From Schizochytrium sp. CCTCC M209059 (lineage: Eukaryota; Sar; Bigyra; Thraustochytrida; Thraustochytriidae): DNA of 64,000 nt. The position numbers and the translations under genes were made by a program. Under the pieces are notes generated by a model. That model was not told where the DNA came from and searched no databases. It saw only the letters and a list, made by a program, of their open reading frames with translations. The stretch is taken from assembly GCA_000818945.1 (NCBI GenBank), contig KN805383.1, positions 163,201 to 227,200 of the forward strand, written 5' to 3'. Of the stretch, positions 1 to 14,200 are shown piece after piece; the first letter of the stretch is position 1; each line of letters starts with the position of its first letter.

Positions 1-691
1 CGCCGCGCGGAGCCGCCGCCGCCGCTCCTCCCGCGGCGGGGCCCCGGCCGGCGCAGGCGCAACAGCCAGCCCCACACCCGAGGCCCAAGACCGCGTGCCC
101 CGCCAGCCTTCACAGCGGGTCTGTGCCTGGGAGGGAAAAAACGGTGACAGAAACTACTGCACAGAGGCAAGGCAACGCAAGGCAACGCAAGGCAAGGCAA
201 GGCAAGGCCGAGCTCGGAGGAGCAGCGGCGGGAGCGAGCGAGCGAGCAAGCAAGGCGCAGCGCAGCGCAGAGTCGAGCGGCGAGCGAGCAAGCAAGGCGC
301 AGCGCTGGGCCGCTGCGAGGCGCCGCTGGGCCGCGCGAGGCTGCGGGCCGGCGGCAGACGCGGTCGCTTGCTGTCTCGCCCGACTAGCGAGCTAGCGAGC
401 TCGTGCTCGTTCGTTGTAAGCTCGCAAGTAAAGCGAGCAAGCAAGGCGCAGCGCTGGGCCGCTGCGAGGCGCCGCTGGGCCGCGCGAGGCTGCGGGCCGG
501 CGGCAGACGCGGTCGCTTGCTGTCTCGCCCGACTAGCGAGCTAGCGAGCTCGTGCTCGTTCGTTGCAAGCTCGCAAGTAAGCAGGCAGGCTCGGTGACGG
601 CAGCCGCTCGCCAGGCACGCGCCGGCGCGTAGGCAGGCGAAAAGACAGACAGACAGACAGACAGGCAGGCAGGCAGGCAGACAGACAGACT
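1..691. repeat. GC-rich leader with 149-bp tandem duplication and microsatellites
   Basis: No convincing gene. A GCAAG/GCAAC pentanucleotide run lies near 168-208 and GAGC/GCAA tetramers near 228-300. A unit of about 146 bp beginning near 287 recurs near 436 (the same anchor occurs at 291 and 440, period 149) with almost no differences, so the duplication is recent. A CAGA/CAGG tetramer block at about 644-689 abuts the start codon of the next gene. Open frames here on both strands are Arg/Ala/Ser-rich and follow the repeats, so they are not called as genes. Confidence 0.8.
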
Positions 692-1301
692 ATGCCCTTG
701 GGCCAAGGCGGCAAGGACGACCGCGACTCCGCGTCAGCGTCCTCGTCGTCCTCGTCCTCGTCCTCGTCCTCATCCTCGGGGACGACCGCGCGAAAGGGTC
801 CCAAACTAGATAGCGCAGAGAGCTCACGGAAGCGAAGGCGACACCCGACCCCCGCGGACGAAAAACAATCGCACGTACAGACGCACGCCCACCACGCTCA
901 GACAATGCAGAGTCAGGCACAGCGGAAAAGGGGGCGCAGGGCTGCGTCCAGGTGTCGCTGTGGCTCTGAGAGCCACGCTCGCACAAGTCATAGCACATGC
1001 CCGCTTAACCCGCGCAACTCCGTCGCGCAAGAGTCTGCTCTTCGCTTCCAACTCGCCCAAGTCCTTCAGCAGAACCCTTATAATGCGTCGCCCATCATCT
1101 ACGGCGTTGACCATTCTCAGTCGTCTGCCGTCCAATCGGTGCCTCCAGGCCAGCAACAACAGCAACAGCAGCAGCTCCATCCTGAAGGGCAGTCCGTGTC
1201 TTCGCAGCAGGCCTTCATCCCACAATTACAGCAGCAAAACTCTCCGTTCGGACAGCAGTATATTTTGCAGCCTCAGCAAGCTCAACTATTACAACAGAAC
1301 A

Positions 1302-1347
<46 letters not shown>

Positions 1348-2073
1348 AACCCAATTTGTCTCGGTCGCTCCTTTCCAGCTCCAATCTCAGTCAGGCCAGA
1401 TCGGTCAGCAGACGTCGCCTCAGTTGGCCCAAGTCCCTTGGCAACAGTATGCTCAAATATTGCTTCAACAGCAGCAACCTCAGGGTTTGGACCAGTCTAA
1501 TTCCCAGCATCAGCAACAACAACAGCAACATCAACAGCCACCACAGCATCAGCCCACGGCGCGCAACGGCGATGCTAGCGCTACAAACTCCTCAGCAATG
1601 GCCGGCGCCAATGCTTCCTTCCAAGCTTCCCCTTTTCAGATGATGACAAACAGCGACGCGCAGGCGCAATCACAATACTCACAACAACAACAACAACAAC
1701 AACAACCGCAGCAACAGCCTATTTTTATGCACCCTTTATTCCAACAGTTCCAGCAGCAACTGCAACAACAGCCGCAGCCTCAGCGTTCTGCCTCCTCATC
1801 CTCGACACCTTCCGCGGCCTCCGCGCCACCAAACGCTTCCTCCTCGATGCTCCTCAACGCCTTCCAAGGAGGAGGTGGAGGAGGCGGGTCGACGCCTCAG
1901 CAAGGGGCAAGTGCTGCCGGAGGCTCGCAGTCTTCTCTCGGGCAGCGCACAGGCCATGATAGCCAGCAGGCCAGCGCGACTAACATGTCCTTTCCGGCAG
2001 GCTTTTCGCCGCAACTCATGCTTCAGCAACAGCTGCTGCAGTCCGGTGGAATGGGCATGCCATTTGCAAACGC

Positions 2074-2106
<33 letters not shown>

Positions 2107-2140
2107 AGGATCCTCGTCTACCAACCAATCTCAACCATGA
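692..2140 (+). CDS. Gln-rich low-complexity protein, possible transcription co-regulator
   Basis: A 482-residue protein with no recognised folded domain. The N-terminus has a poly-Ser run (about residues 16-29) followed by a basic cluster (RKRRR) that could be a nuclear localisation signal. The rest is dominated by Gln runs: one pure run of about 17 from a CAG microsatellite near 1306-1345, and several mixed CAA/CAG runs. Gly/Ser/Pro-rich spacers come next, with a final Gln run close to the stop. The mixed Gln codons outside the pure CAG stretches, and long unbroken openness, argue for real coding. Such composition is typical of transcription co-activators and condensate-forming RNA-binding proteins, but this is inference from composition alone. 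The Arg/Cys-rich stretch near residues 75-105 is atypical and could include an unrecognised intron. Confidence 0.6.
1306..1345 (+). repeat. CAG trinucleotide microsatellite inside the Gln-rich gene
   Basis: An almost pure CAG run encoding poly-Gln. A second, shorter CAG run lies near 2077-2103, just before the stop codon. Both keep the reading frame and are likely length-polymorphic. Confidence 0.85.
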
Positions 2141-3653
2141 TGACGCGAATGCCATGGCCACCTGTGGCGCCTGCGTCGGCTGGCACGTCTGTCTGCCTGC
2201 CTGCCTGCCTGCTGGTCTGCGCTTTTCCTTTCGCTCCTGCCGCTGCCGCCGCGAGGATGGCCTTTGCACGTGCGCCGCCTCGTAGTGAAAGAGGGCCTGT
2301 ATGGACAAAACTGTTGCGCATGTTTTTTTCCGCAGGCCGCCATGATCGAGCAGATGCCTCGATCGCTCGCCTTCATGAGCGTTTGTTGACAGGCACACCT
2401 TTGACTGCAATCGAGGGGTCCTTCTACATATGTCTGGGTTCCACCGCTTGGATGCGAGAGAGCGACTTGCTTGCGGCCTTGCAGAGGTGCGGCCAGGGCG
2501 GCCACCATCTCATATATTTTTTTTTAACACGGGACGGTTGCTTGCACGACGCGCAAGCATGACGGAAGCAATCAGAGATTGCAAGACTTTTCAACCAAGG
2601 CCTTGGTGCTCTCTCGAAAGGGTCGTCGTCAGACTCAAGGCGATCCGACTTGCGCAGCTTCAGCAAGCACCGCAGAGTCGGTTATTTGCAAGTGCATCTA
2701 TTGGATGTATGCACAAGCAGTGCGCCTTACTCGGCAACTTTGTCGGTCTAAACAGGGGAGATGGCCCGCCAATCACCCAGTTTCAAGGTATCTGCAGGCC
2801 GCGCGTAGGGCAAGCGCGGCCTCGATGCCTCATACTTCACGTCGCGACAACACGACGATACGGATGACCAGCTGCGCTTCCACTTTGGTCTCACATGCAA
2901 CGGAGTGATTTCTTTCTTTGTCTGATTTTTGATATTGACTGATTGTTTTTTTTTAATCTGGGCAAAGCTTGGTTGATCATCATGTTCATCCGGCGAGGGG
3001 AGAGAAAAGTAGGATGGCCGATTCTGGCCGGTGACAGCGTATACATTTCTTTTCCCAAAAGCTCTGCAATCGCATCACTCGTTCTCAAATGAATATATAC
3101 AAAGTAAAGAATGAAAACGCAAAAGCATCCATCGACCAGTCACTCACACGTCTGCAAAGTAAGGTCAGTAAGAAACGATCGTGTACCTTTGTCCAAAACG
3201 AAGGTAGACGCAATGGTATGAACTAGGCCGGAAGTCGAGGCAATACTATTATTGAAAATTTGATGCTGAAGATAAACGATGATTGTAAGCATGCTTGCAA
3301 GAGGTGTAGACAGACTTCCAGAGAAAACCTTGATCAGTGGCAAAGGCAAGAAGAAATGAAAAGTACATAGCGAGGGGATCAACCTGGAGCTTCGTTTGCA
3401 AAGAAATGAATAAAACAGGACTCACTCGATGCTCTCGAACCTTTCCTTTCTGACCGGTCCTTTTGCTCTTTTTATCTCGAAGTCTCTTTTGTAAATATCG
3501 AATCTCGAAGGCAGGACCTTTCCTTTAGCATTTTTGCGCACATTGACGACGGGTTTGCGATTGCGAACGATGCCAAACCAAACAATCCGTATCGCGACCG
3601 TCGAATCGAGTCAATCAGAGTGTATATGGCCAAATTTCCCAGATTTTTTATTT
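2141..3653. other. Convergent intergenic region, no gene seen
   Basis: This 1.5-kb gap lies between the 3' ends of the Gln-rich gene and the bS21m gene. It opens with CTGC tetramers (about 2188-2216) that are the reverse complement of the tetramers preceding the Gln-rich start. After about 2.9 kb it becomes distinctly more AT-rich, with poly-T runs. Short open frames on both strands have no coding character. Confidence 0.6.
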
Positions 3654-4161
3654 TTAATACCCAAGCTCCTTCATCTTGAGCGCCTCGCGAACAAGGCGCT
3701 TGATTTCCTGCTTCTCGGCTCTACGCTTCGCCTCCTTCCTCTCGCGGTACCTTCGCACGGCGGGCTTTTCATACTGCGTGCAGAACAATGTAAAAGAAAG
3801 AAAAAAAAGCAAGCACGGACGTCAGCACCATCATTATCTAAAGCACAAACTACATGCTTAGCGTGCATTGTGCGCACGCTTTCAACCAACTTACCCTGAA
3901 CTGAGATTTGTGCGCCATGAGCATGTTCTCGTTGCGCAGCATGCGCGTGAGACGGCCAATGGCCTGGTCGACACTGCCGCGCACCCGGACGCCAGTCGCG
4001 ACGGTATCCTCAATATTCCGCGACATGAAGCGCTGCTGCTGCTGCCACATCTGCGCCTGGTGCGCCTGGCAAGGTGCCCTCACCTCGCTGCCCACGGCCG
4101 CCGCCCCGCGCGCCGCGCTGCCGAGTCGCCGCCCGGCCGCCGCTGCTGCCGCGAACATCAT
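3654..4161 (-). CDS. Mitochondrial small ribosomal subunit protein bS21m (two exons)
   Basis: Small-subunit ribosomal protein of the bS21 family, inferred mitochondrial. Exon 1 spans 3895-4161 and exon 2 spans 3654-3773, joined by a 121-nt intron (3774-3894) with GTAAGT donor and CAG acceptor. Splicing gives a 128-residue protein. It starts MMFAAAAAAGRR (Ala/Arg-rich, like a mitochondrial presequence) and continues through the bS21 helix region (VDQAIGRLTRMLRNE). Across the splice junction it reads FR-YEKPAVRRYRERKEAKRR, the hallmark FYEKP plus basic helix of the family, ending KELGY. The downstream Met at 4161 was chosen because the longer frame (Met at 4314) begins with poly-Ser from a CAG repeat and would mask the presequence. 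The gene is divergent from the IBR-like gene. Confidence 0.86.
3774..3894 (-). other. Spliceosomal intron in bS21m
   Basis: On the minus strand the intron begins GTAAGT and ends with CAG. Removing it joins the two halves of the conserved FR-YEKP motif in frame. It is the only intron in the window that I can demonstrate by protein homology. Confidence 0.85.
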
Positions 4162-4169
4162 CGCGCCGC

Positions 4170-4232
<63 letters not shown>

Positions 4233-4233
4233 A
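4170..4233. repeat. CTG/CAG trinucleotide repeat in the bS21m leader
   Basis: About 21 consecutive CTG units on the plus strand, reading CAG on the bS21m transcript, beginning roughly 10 nt upstream of the chosen start codon. If an upstream Met were used it would encode poly-Ser. It is more likely a 5' UTR or promoter microsatellite. Confidence 0.85.
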
Positions 4234-4435
4234 GGTGCCCTTCGCGCTCTGCCTGCCGGCCTGCCTGCCTGTTTGCCTGCCTGCGCGGCCTCTCGCCCGG
4301 GCGCTCGCGTGCACGCACGTGAGGCGGCGCGTCTTGTTTGCCTCCTCCGCGGCCGCTGCAGTGGCCGCGGCGCGCGGGCCTTTTTCCGCCGAAGAGACCT
4401 AATAGAGAGACGAAAAGGGTGCAATTGGATGCTCT

Positions 4436-4520
4436 CAACTTGAACTGTTGAACTTGAAGTTGAAGTCTTGAACTTGAAGTTGAACTTGAAACGTGACTTG
4501 AAGTCGAACTTCAAGTTAGG
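4436..4520. promoter_or_regulatory. Clustered TTGAAGTT-type direct and inverted motifs upstream of the IBR-like gene
   Basis: Repeated AACTTGAAGTTGAA-like words in both orientations fill about 85 bp immediately before the chosen start codon. Related words (CTCGAAGTTGAAGTTG and CTCGAACTTCAG) recur at 10527-10573 upstream of Sec16. This is either a promoter element or a simple repeat; the function is inferred from position only. Confidence 0.35.
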
Positions 4521-4539
4521 CCGGAATGCGAGCGAGACG

Positions 4540-5322
4540 ATGACGAAGACGGGGACGAAGACGACGAATGGGTCTGTAGGAGAGACGTACCGACTCTGCG
4601 ACAGCCGCAAGATACTTATTCCCGTCAGTGAGGGTTCCTACTCTGACAAGCATTTTACGTGTGAGGAGTGCTTGAGCTCTTCGGTCCGTGCTGCTGCTCA
4701 GCCAGATGCGCACGTCAACGTCCTACGAGATGGGAGCATGTGCTGTGTCACTCCAGACCGTGAGGTTCTCATCTCTGGACGCACAATTGCAGCTGCAGTT
4801 CCAGACAAAGATTTTGCAGCTCTGCTCGACATTATGCGAAAGCATTTTGAGCGAGACGCCGCAATCGAGCAAGAGCGTCAGCTTCAGCTCCGTCTTGATG
4901 CAGCGCTTCGCGAGCATGGGCTGGATCCGGCGACGCAGAATCACATTCGCACGATCCAGAATGAGATTCTGACCATGTCTTGCCCCCGATGCTCGGCAGC
5001 CTTCGTTGACTTTGACGGCTGCTGCGCTCTCAAGTGCGGCGCGTGCCTGTGTCATTTCTGCGCGTGGTGCTTGCAGGATACAGGCAACGACTCACAAGCT
5101 TCTCATCAGCATGTGGCTAGGTGTGTGTCAAAGTCTGCTGACGAAGATCGCTTTTTTGGCCGAAAGCACGTTGTGCAGCAAGTTTGGTGTCGACTTCGAG
5201 CGCAGCGTCTTCGCGACTACATGGCACATCGTATTCAGCATGCACAGGTGCGAGTCAACGTGCAGGAAAGATTGCGTCCACTCCTTACGCCCGATATTGT
5301 AGGCAACGACTTTAGCTTCTAA
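4540..5322 (+). CDS. Cys/His-rich IBR-like zinc-binding protein
   Basis: A 260-residue protein from the Met at 4540. An in-frame Met at 4468 lies inside the TTGAAGTT repeats and gives an implausible N-terminus. The first part holds a small Cys-containing segment (FTCEECL) and a helical stretch rich in Gln/Arg/Leu (about residues 95-140). From about residue 148 there is a dense metal-binding block: CPRC, then FVDFDGCCALKCGAC, then FCAWC, then spaced His residues and a Cys (HQHVARC). This spacing resembles the in-between-RING or second RING-like zinc domain of RBR E3 ubiquitin ligases and is common in uncharacterised protist proteins. There is no complete RING1, so ligase activity is uncertain; it may be a ubiquitin-pathway or Zn-scaffold protein. 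The C-terminal tail is basic and helical. Confidence 0.65.
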   Translation: MTKTGTKTTNGSVGETYRLCDSRKILIPVSEGSYSDKHFTCEECLSSSVRAAAQPDAHVNVLRDGSMCCVTPDREVLISGRTIAAAVPDKDFAALLDIMRKHFERDAAIEQERQLQLRLDAALREHGLDPATQNHIRTIQNEILTMSCPRCSAAFVDFDGCCALKCGACLCHFCAWCLQDTGNDSQASHQHVARCVSKSADEDRFFGRKHVVQQVWCRLRAQRLRDYMAHRIQHAQVRVNVQERLRPLLTPDIVGNDFSF

Positions 5323-5841
5323 AAGAACCACCAAATCCTGATTGTGACTGAGAAGAAAAAGTCCTTTCTTGCATCTCATCGCCACTTTTGTCTGGTATTT
5401 GTAAGGTCTTCTGCGTCTGCCAACGAACTTTCTGTTTCACCCCTTTATCTTCCTCGAGCGCATAGCTTTCCGCCGCAGGGGCTGGCTGGTCGTGCCCTGG
5501 CTGAACCTTGAGAATGTCGCAAGGGCAAGAAGTAACGTGATGTATCCTCTTATTTTCTCTTTTCTTATTCTTATTCTCTTATCCTTCCCGAGTGATCATG
5601 ATTGCAAGCGAACGCCATGCGAGTGGTTGAGAGTGCGAGCTGAGACGTCCTTCCCAAGAAAAAATTCTTGCTTTGCAGACTGTCATTTCGGGCCTTGGTA
5701 AAAATAATTGGGAGACGCGCCTCCGTCCTCGTACTTTGAACGTGAAAATGATTCATATTTTTTTTGGGGGGGGGAGGGTAGGCCTATTTTGTTTTGTTTA
5801 CCGCCACGTAATTTCGAGTGTGGAGCTGTTGATGATGTGAT
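5323..5841. other. Convergent intergenic region, no gene seen
   Basis: 3' flanks of the IBR-like gene (+) and the first MetAP2 gene (-). It contains a T8/G10 homopolymer block at about 5757-5775. No coding or RNA feature is supported. Confidence 0.6.
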
Positions 5842-9871
<4,030 letters not shown>

Positions 9872-9896
9872 TCAATCTCGCCACGCGCTTGACGCC

Positions 9897-9975
9897 AGCC
9901 CCGCTGTGGGGCCGCCAGCCCCGCTGTGGGGCCGCCTGACCCGCTGTGGGCCGCCTGACCCGCTGTGGGGCCGCC
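9897..9975. repeat. 20-bp tandem repeat with internal hairpin, four copies
   Basis: Four consecutive units of the form (AG/TGA)CCCCGCTGTGGGGCCGCC, the third one base shorter. Each unit contains CCCC-GCTGT-GGGG (or CCC/GGG), able to fold as a small stem-loop. It lies about 200 bp upstream of the MetAP2-B start. Confidence 0.85.
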
Positions 9976-10822
9976 CGGCAGGCGGCTTCCCAGCACGTTT
10001 GCGGAACTCCGTCGCAGCGAGTCGCGCTCGACGGCGCCGGGGGCCTCGACGGGAGGAAAGACGTCGCGGGCGAGCTCGAGGGACTTGGGCAGGGCGCGGG
10101 GCGTGGATGGATGAATGGATGGATGAATGGATGGATGGATGGATGAGAGGTGCGGCGAGGAGAAGATGGGATGCGCGGATTGAAGGGGAGCGGAGGAGGG
10201 AAATGAGGAACGACGGTGGATCATGTTATGTGGTGGAGACATGACGAGGAGGATGCTTCAGGCAGTGTACAGCGCGGAGATGATGACACAAGAATCGATG
10301 GAGCTCGACATGCTTCTTCAAGTCACTACAAAACGATCTTCGATGTCCAGAACGAGCCAAGCACGCACTCTGATTTTTTTGCTGCAGAATTTTCCGCCCC
10401 AATCCGTCTCCATCTGCAAGCCCCGGCCAGCGATAAAACCAGCTCCATCCCTCGCCGAGCCGCAGAGTCCTCCCTCCGCCGCGCGCGGCCGCCCGCGCTG
10501 CCCTGGGGGCCAGAGCCTGCCCTCTTGGCTCGCAACTCGAAGTTGAAGTTGCCAACCTGAACTCGAACTTCAGACTGACCATGGTGAGTGAAGCGAGCCG
10601 TTAGGCCCCTTTGCGGCCCAAATAGGCCGCGCAGGCCGCGGCGCCACGTGTAAGCCCTGCTCTGCTGGCAACGGGCCCGCCGCCTCTACACATCTAGTAG
10701 ATGAAAGAGCAGAAGCGAGACCAGCTAGCTACGCTACAGCGAGCTCGCCGGCGACTGCGAGCAGCACACCAAAGCGGAGACGGAGCGCGCTTCTCTTGGC
10801 GGGCTCGCGCGAGGCGCCTGGC

Positions 10823-10825
10823 TGC

Positions 10826-10880
<55 letters not shown>
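10823..10880. repeat. CTG trinucleotide repeat upstream of Sec16
   Basis: About 18 CTG units, followed directly by GAGC tetramers. It lies about 360 bp before the Sec16 start. Confidence 0.85.
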
Positions 10881-10881
<1 letters not shown>

Positions 10882-11243
10882 AGCGAGCGAGCGAGCGAGC
10901 AAGCAGAGCAGAGCTGAGCGGAGCGAAGTGGAGTCCGCAACGTCCACGTGGACGTCTTCGCCCTCGGCGAGGAAACGCGCTGCGAGACCTGCGCAAACCA
11001 AGCCTCGGCGGCAGCGGAGAGAGGCGCAGACGTTCGTGCCGTGCCGCGTCGTGTCTGCGAGGCGCGGGCGCAAAGGATCTTGCGCAGAAACGCAAGGGGG
11101 AAAAGGAGAAGTTGGCAGGCACCGGCCGACAAGAACGTGATCCCTCGCCCGCGAGCATCGGTATTTATTAAAGACGAGAGAAATTCTGCCAAAACACCGT
11201 TGGAGCGTGCAACCAGTAGCAACGAATAAACGCGACTGCTGGC

Positions 11244-14200
11244 ATGGCGCAGGAAGGATGGCTCGATGATTCGCTCGACGACGGAGACTTTGGAGACTCT
11301 GTCAAAGCCGACGAGGTCTCTTCTGAAAAAGCGGCCTCGGAACACGGCAAGGGCGAAGAACTCATGTTTCCGCCGGCCGAGAGCGATCTTGCCGCGGATG
11401 ACGCAGCCGCAAATCCCGATGCGAGCGCAAAAGACGTAGCGGACTTTGATGGGAGCGGCGCACATCGAGCAGATCTGAATATTGGAATGAACCGCATGCT
11501 CGATGAACTCGCAGCCTCGCATCATCAAAACATTGGCGAGACCCTCTCCGTGGTGTCCCGAGCTGCCACACGTGGAAGTACAACCTCCTCGCTAGCGGGG
11601 TCCATCCTTGTCGGAGAGGACGACCGTGATGGCGAAACGGATGACGAGGGCGACCGCATGGGAACAATGCATGATCCCTTCAGCACGCCCATGCTTCCAC
11701 CTCCACCACCTTCAATGGATGCTCTCTCACAGGCCGCTACAAAGGCCACCTCGGAAGGTGGTGACGATATCGTCGACGCCATCGCAACGGAGGACCAAGT
11801 TCTCAGTCGGGAGATCTTTCGCAACACATTGGCCGGGGAGAACCCTGAAAGCTTACCCGAGAACGCTTCCATCGCCACAAATGTACACTCTGATGCGCCC
11901 GTGGATGCCATGTCAATGACTTATTCGAACCGCGGTGCAGACCTCGACCTCGAAGGACCTCAAGGCGCCTATCAACCCCTTGACGGACTTGATGTGGCCT
12001 CATCAGCGGCCGTGTCGGAGGTGTCCGGTGTCGACGACCTCCCGCCTGAGTCTGCGGCCCCGGGCGTCCACGGTCATCCACCCTCGATGCACGACACAGG
12101 GCCAGAGTCGACGGTCTCTCCCGTCAACGAGGAAACTTCAATGTTCGCGACAGTGTCTCATGGCGCGCAAGGTGATTCGGCAATGCTCGACCCCGAACGG
12201 ACTTCGCCTATCCCTCAATACAACCGTTCACCGCAGCAGCACCACGATCACTACAATTCCTCGCAATTCAGCGGTCAGGGCCGCATTGCCTCCCCAGAAG
12301 ATGCGGGCAATGACTATACCGCCCCTTCCGGGGACCACACATCAGCACATGGTCACGCCCCTCTTTCTTATCCGATGCCAATGGCGCATACGGACCACGA
12401 CATCCCCGAGCTGTCCACCTCTCCCTCTCCACCGTTGAGTACTCGCGCCCACTTTCCTCTTGGCGAGACTCGCAACGAGGATTTGGCCAGCATGTCGAGT
12501 CAGCATTTGCCTGGACACTTCGCTGAAGAACTTGCACCTTTTGAAGGCACGGCAGATCCCTACGCTACCAGTGAAGATGCGCCGCAATCAGCAACGTCCG
12601 TTGTTGGTTCGGAAACTTACACTTCTGGGGTCGACGCTCCACCTACGCAAGTGCCGCCTCATGATGCTCCCAGCACGCCCGAATCTATTCAAAATGCATC
12701 TGCGCCAACACCACCACCAAATCTTCCGCCTCAAGTAGACGTTGAGACGTCGCCGAGCGGGAGCGGGCCTTTTGGCGCCATTTCGCCACCACCACCACCG
12801 CATGATGGTGCCCTTGTGGAGGATCAGCCCTCCCAAGACTCCATTGGCCTATTTGGAACAAATACTCCGCCACCACCTTCACAGGCAAGTGCGTTCGACA
12901 ACAGGTCGTATCCGTCAGAATACGAGACTCAAACTGCAAGTGGTCCAGTTGAGGCCTCGTTTCCCTCTGCACCTCCCATGGACTCGTCTCACGCAAAAGA
13001 CTCGCCCGTGCAAAATGCTCAAGCTTCGTTTGAGGCTTCATCTCAGCAACCACCGCAAAACGCCTCGTTTGCGTCAGGTGAAGACACCCAAAGTGCAAGT
13101 CAACTGTTTGGATCTTCGTCCTCTGAGGCGCCTTCGCAGGGTTCCCCCTTTGATGACGCTCAGCCAGCGCAGACCTCTCGAAGCCCTTTCGAGGCCTCAA
13201 TTACGCCGCCGCCACCGCCGCAAGACAGCTCATATGTTCCAAAGGAAGAACCTCACAGTGCAAGCGGTCTCTTTGGAGCTTCGTCCCCTTCTGCACCGCC
13301 ACAAGGCTCTCCATCTAATGATGCTCAGCCACCACAAACTGCGGGCGGTCTCTTTGGAGCCTCATCTCCATCGCCTCCGCCACAAGACAGCTCGTATGTG
13401 CCAAAGGAAGAACCTCACAGTGCAAGTGGTCTCTTTGGAGCCTCATCCCCTTCTGCACTGCCACAAGGTTCTCCATTTGATGATGCTCAGCCACCGCAAA
13501 CTGCAGGCGGTCTCTTTGGAGCCTCGTCTCCATCGCCTCCGCCTCAGGACAGCTCGCATGTTCCAGAGGAAGAACCTCACAGTGCAAGCGGTCTCTTTGG
13601 AGCTTCGTCCCCTTCTGCACCGCCACAAGGTTCTCCATTTGATGATGCTCAGCCACCACAAAATGCGGGCGGTCTCTTTGGAGCCTCATCTCCATCGCCT
13701 CCGCCACAAGACAGCTCGTATGTGCCAGAGGAAGCGGTCTCTTTGGAGCCTCATCCCCTTCTGCACCGCCACAAGGTTCTCCATTTGATGATGCTCAGCC
13801 AGCACAAACTGCGGGCGGTCTCTTTGGAGCCTCGTCTCCATCGCCTCCGCCTCAGGACAGCTCGCATGTTCCAGAGGAAGAACCTCACAGTGCAAGTGGT
13901 CTCTTTGGAGCTTCGTCCCCTTCTGCACCGCCACAAGACTCCATTTTCAATGATGCTCAGCCACCACAAAACGCCGGTGGTCTCTCTGGAGCTTCGTCCC
14001 CTTCTGCACCGCCACAAGACTCCACTTTCGATGATGCTCAGCCACCACAAAATGCGGGTGGCCTCTTTGGAGCCTCATCTCCATCGCCTCCGCCACAGGA
14101 CAGCTCATATGTTCCAGAGGAAGAACCTCACAGTGCAAGTGGTCTCTTTGGAGCTTCGCCCCCTTCTGCACCGCCACAAGACTCAACGTTCGATGATGCT

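Noticed and set aside
2141..3653. Several 60-145-codon frames in the first convergent gap
   Set aside because: Short, overlapping on both strands, no motifs; expected by chance in GC-rich DNA.
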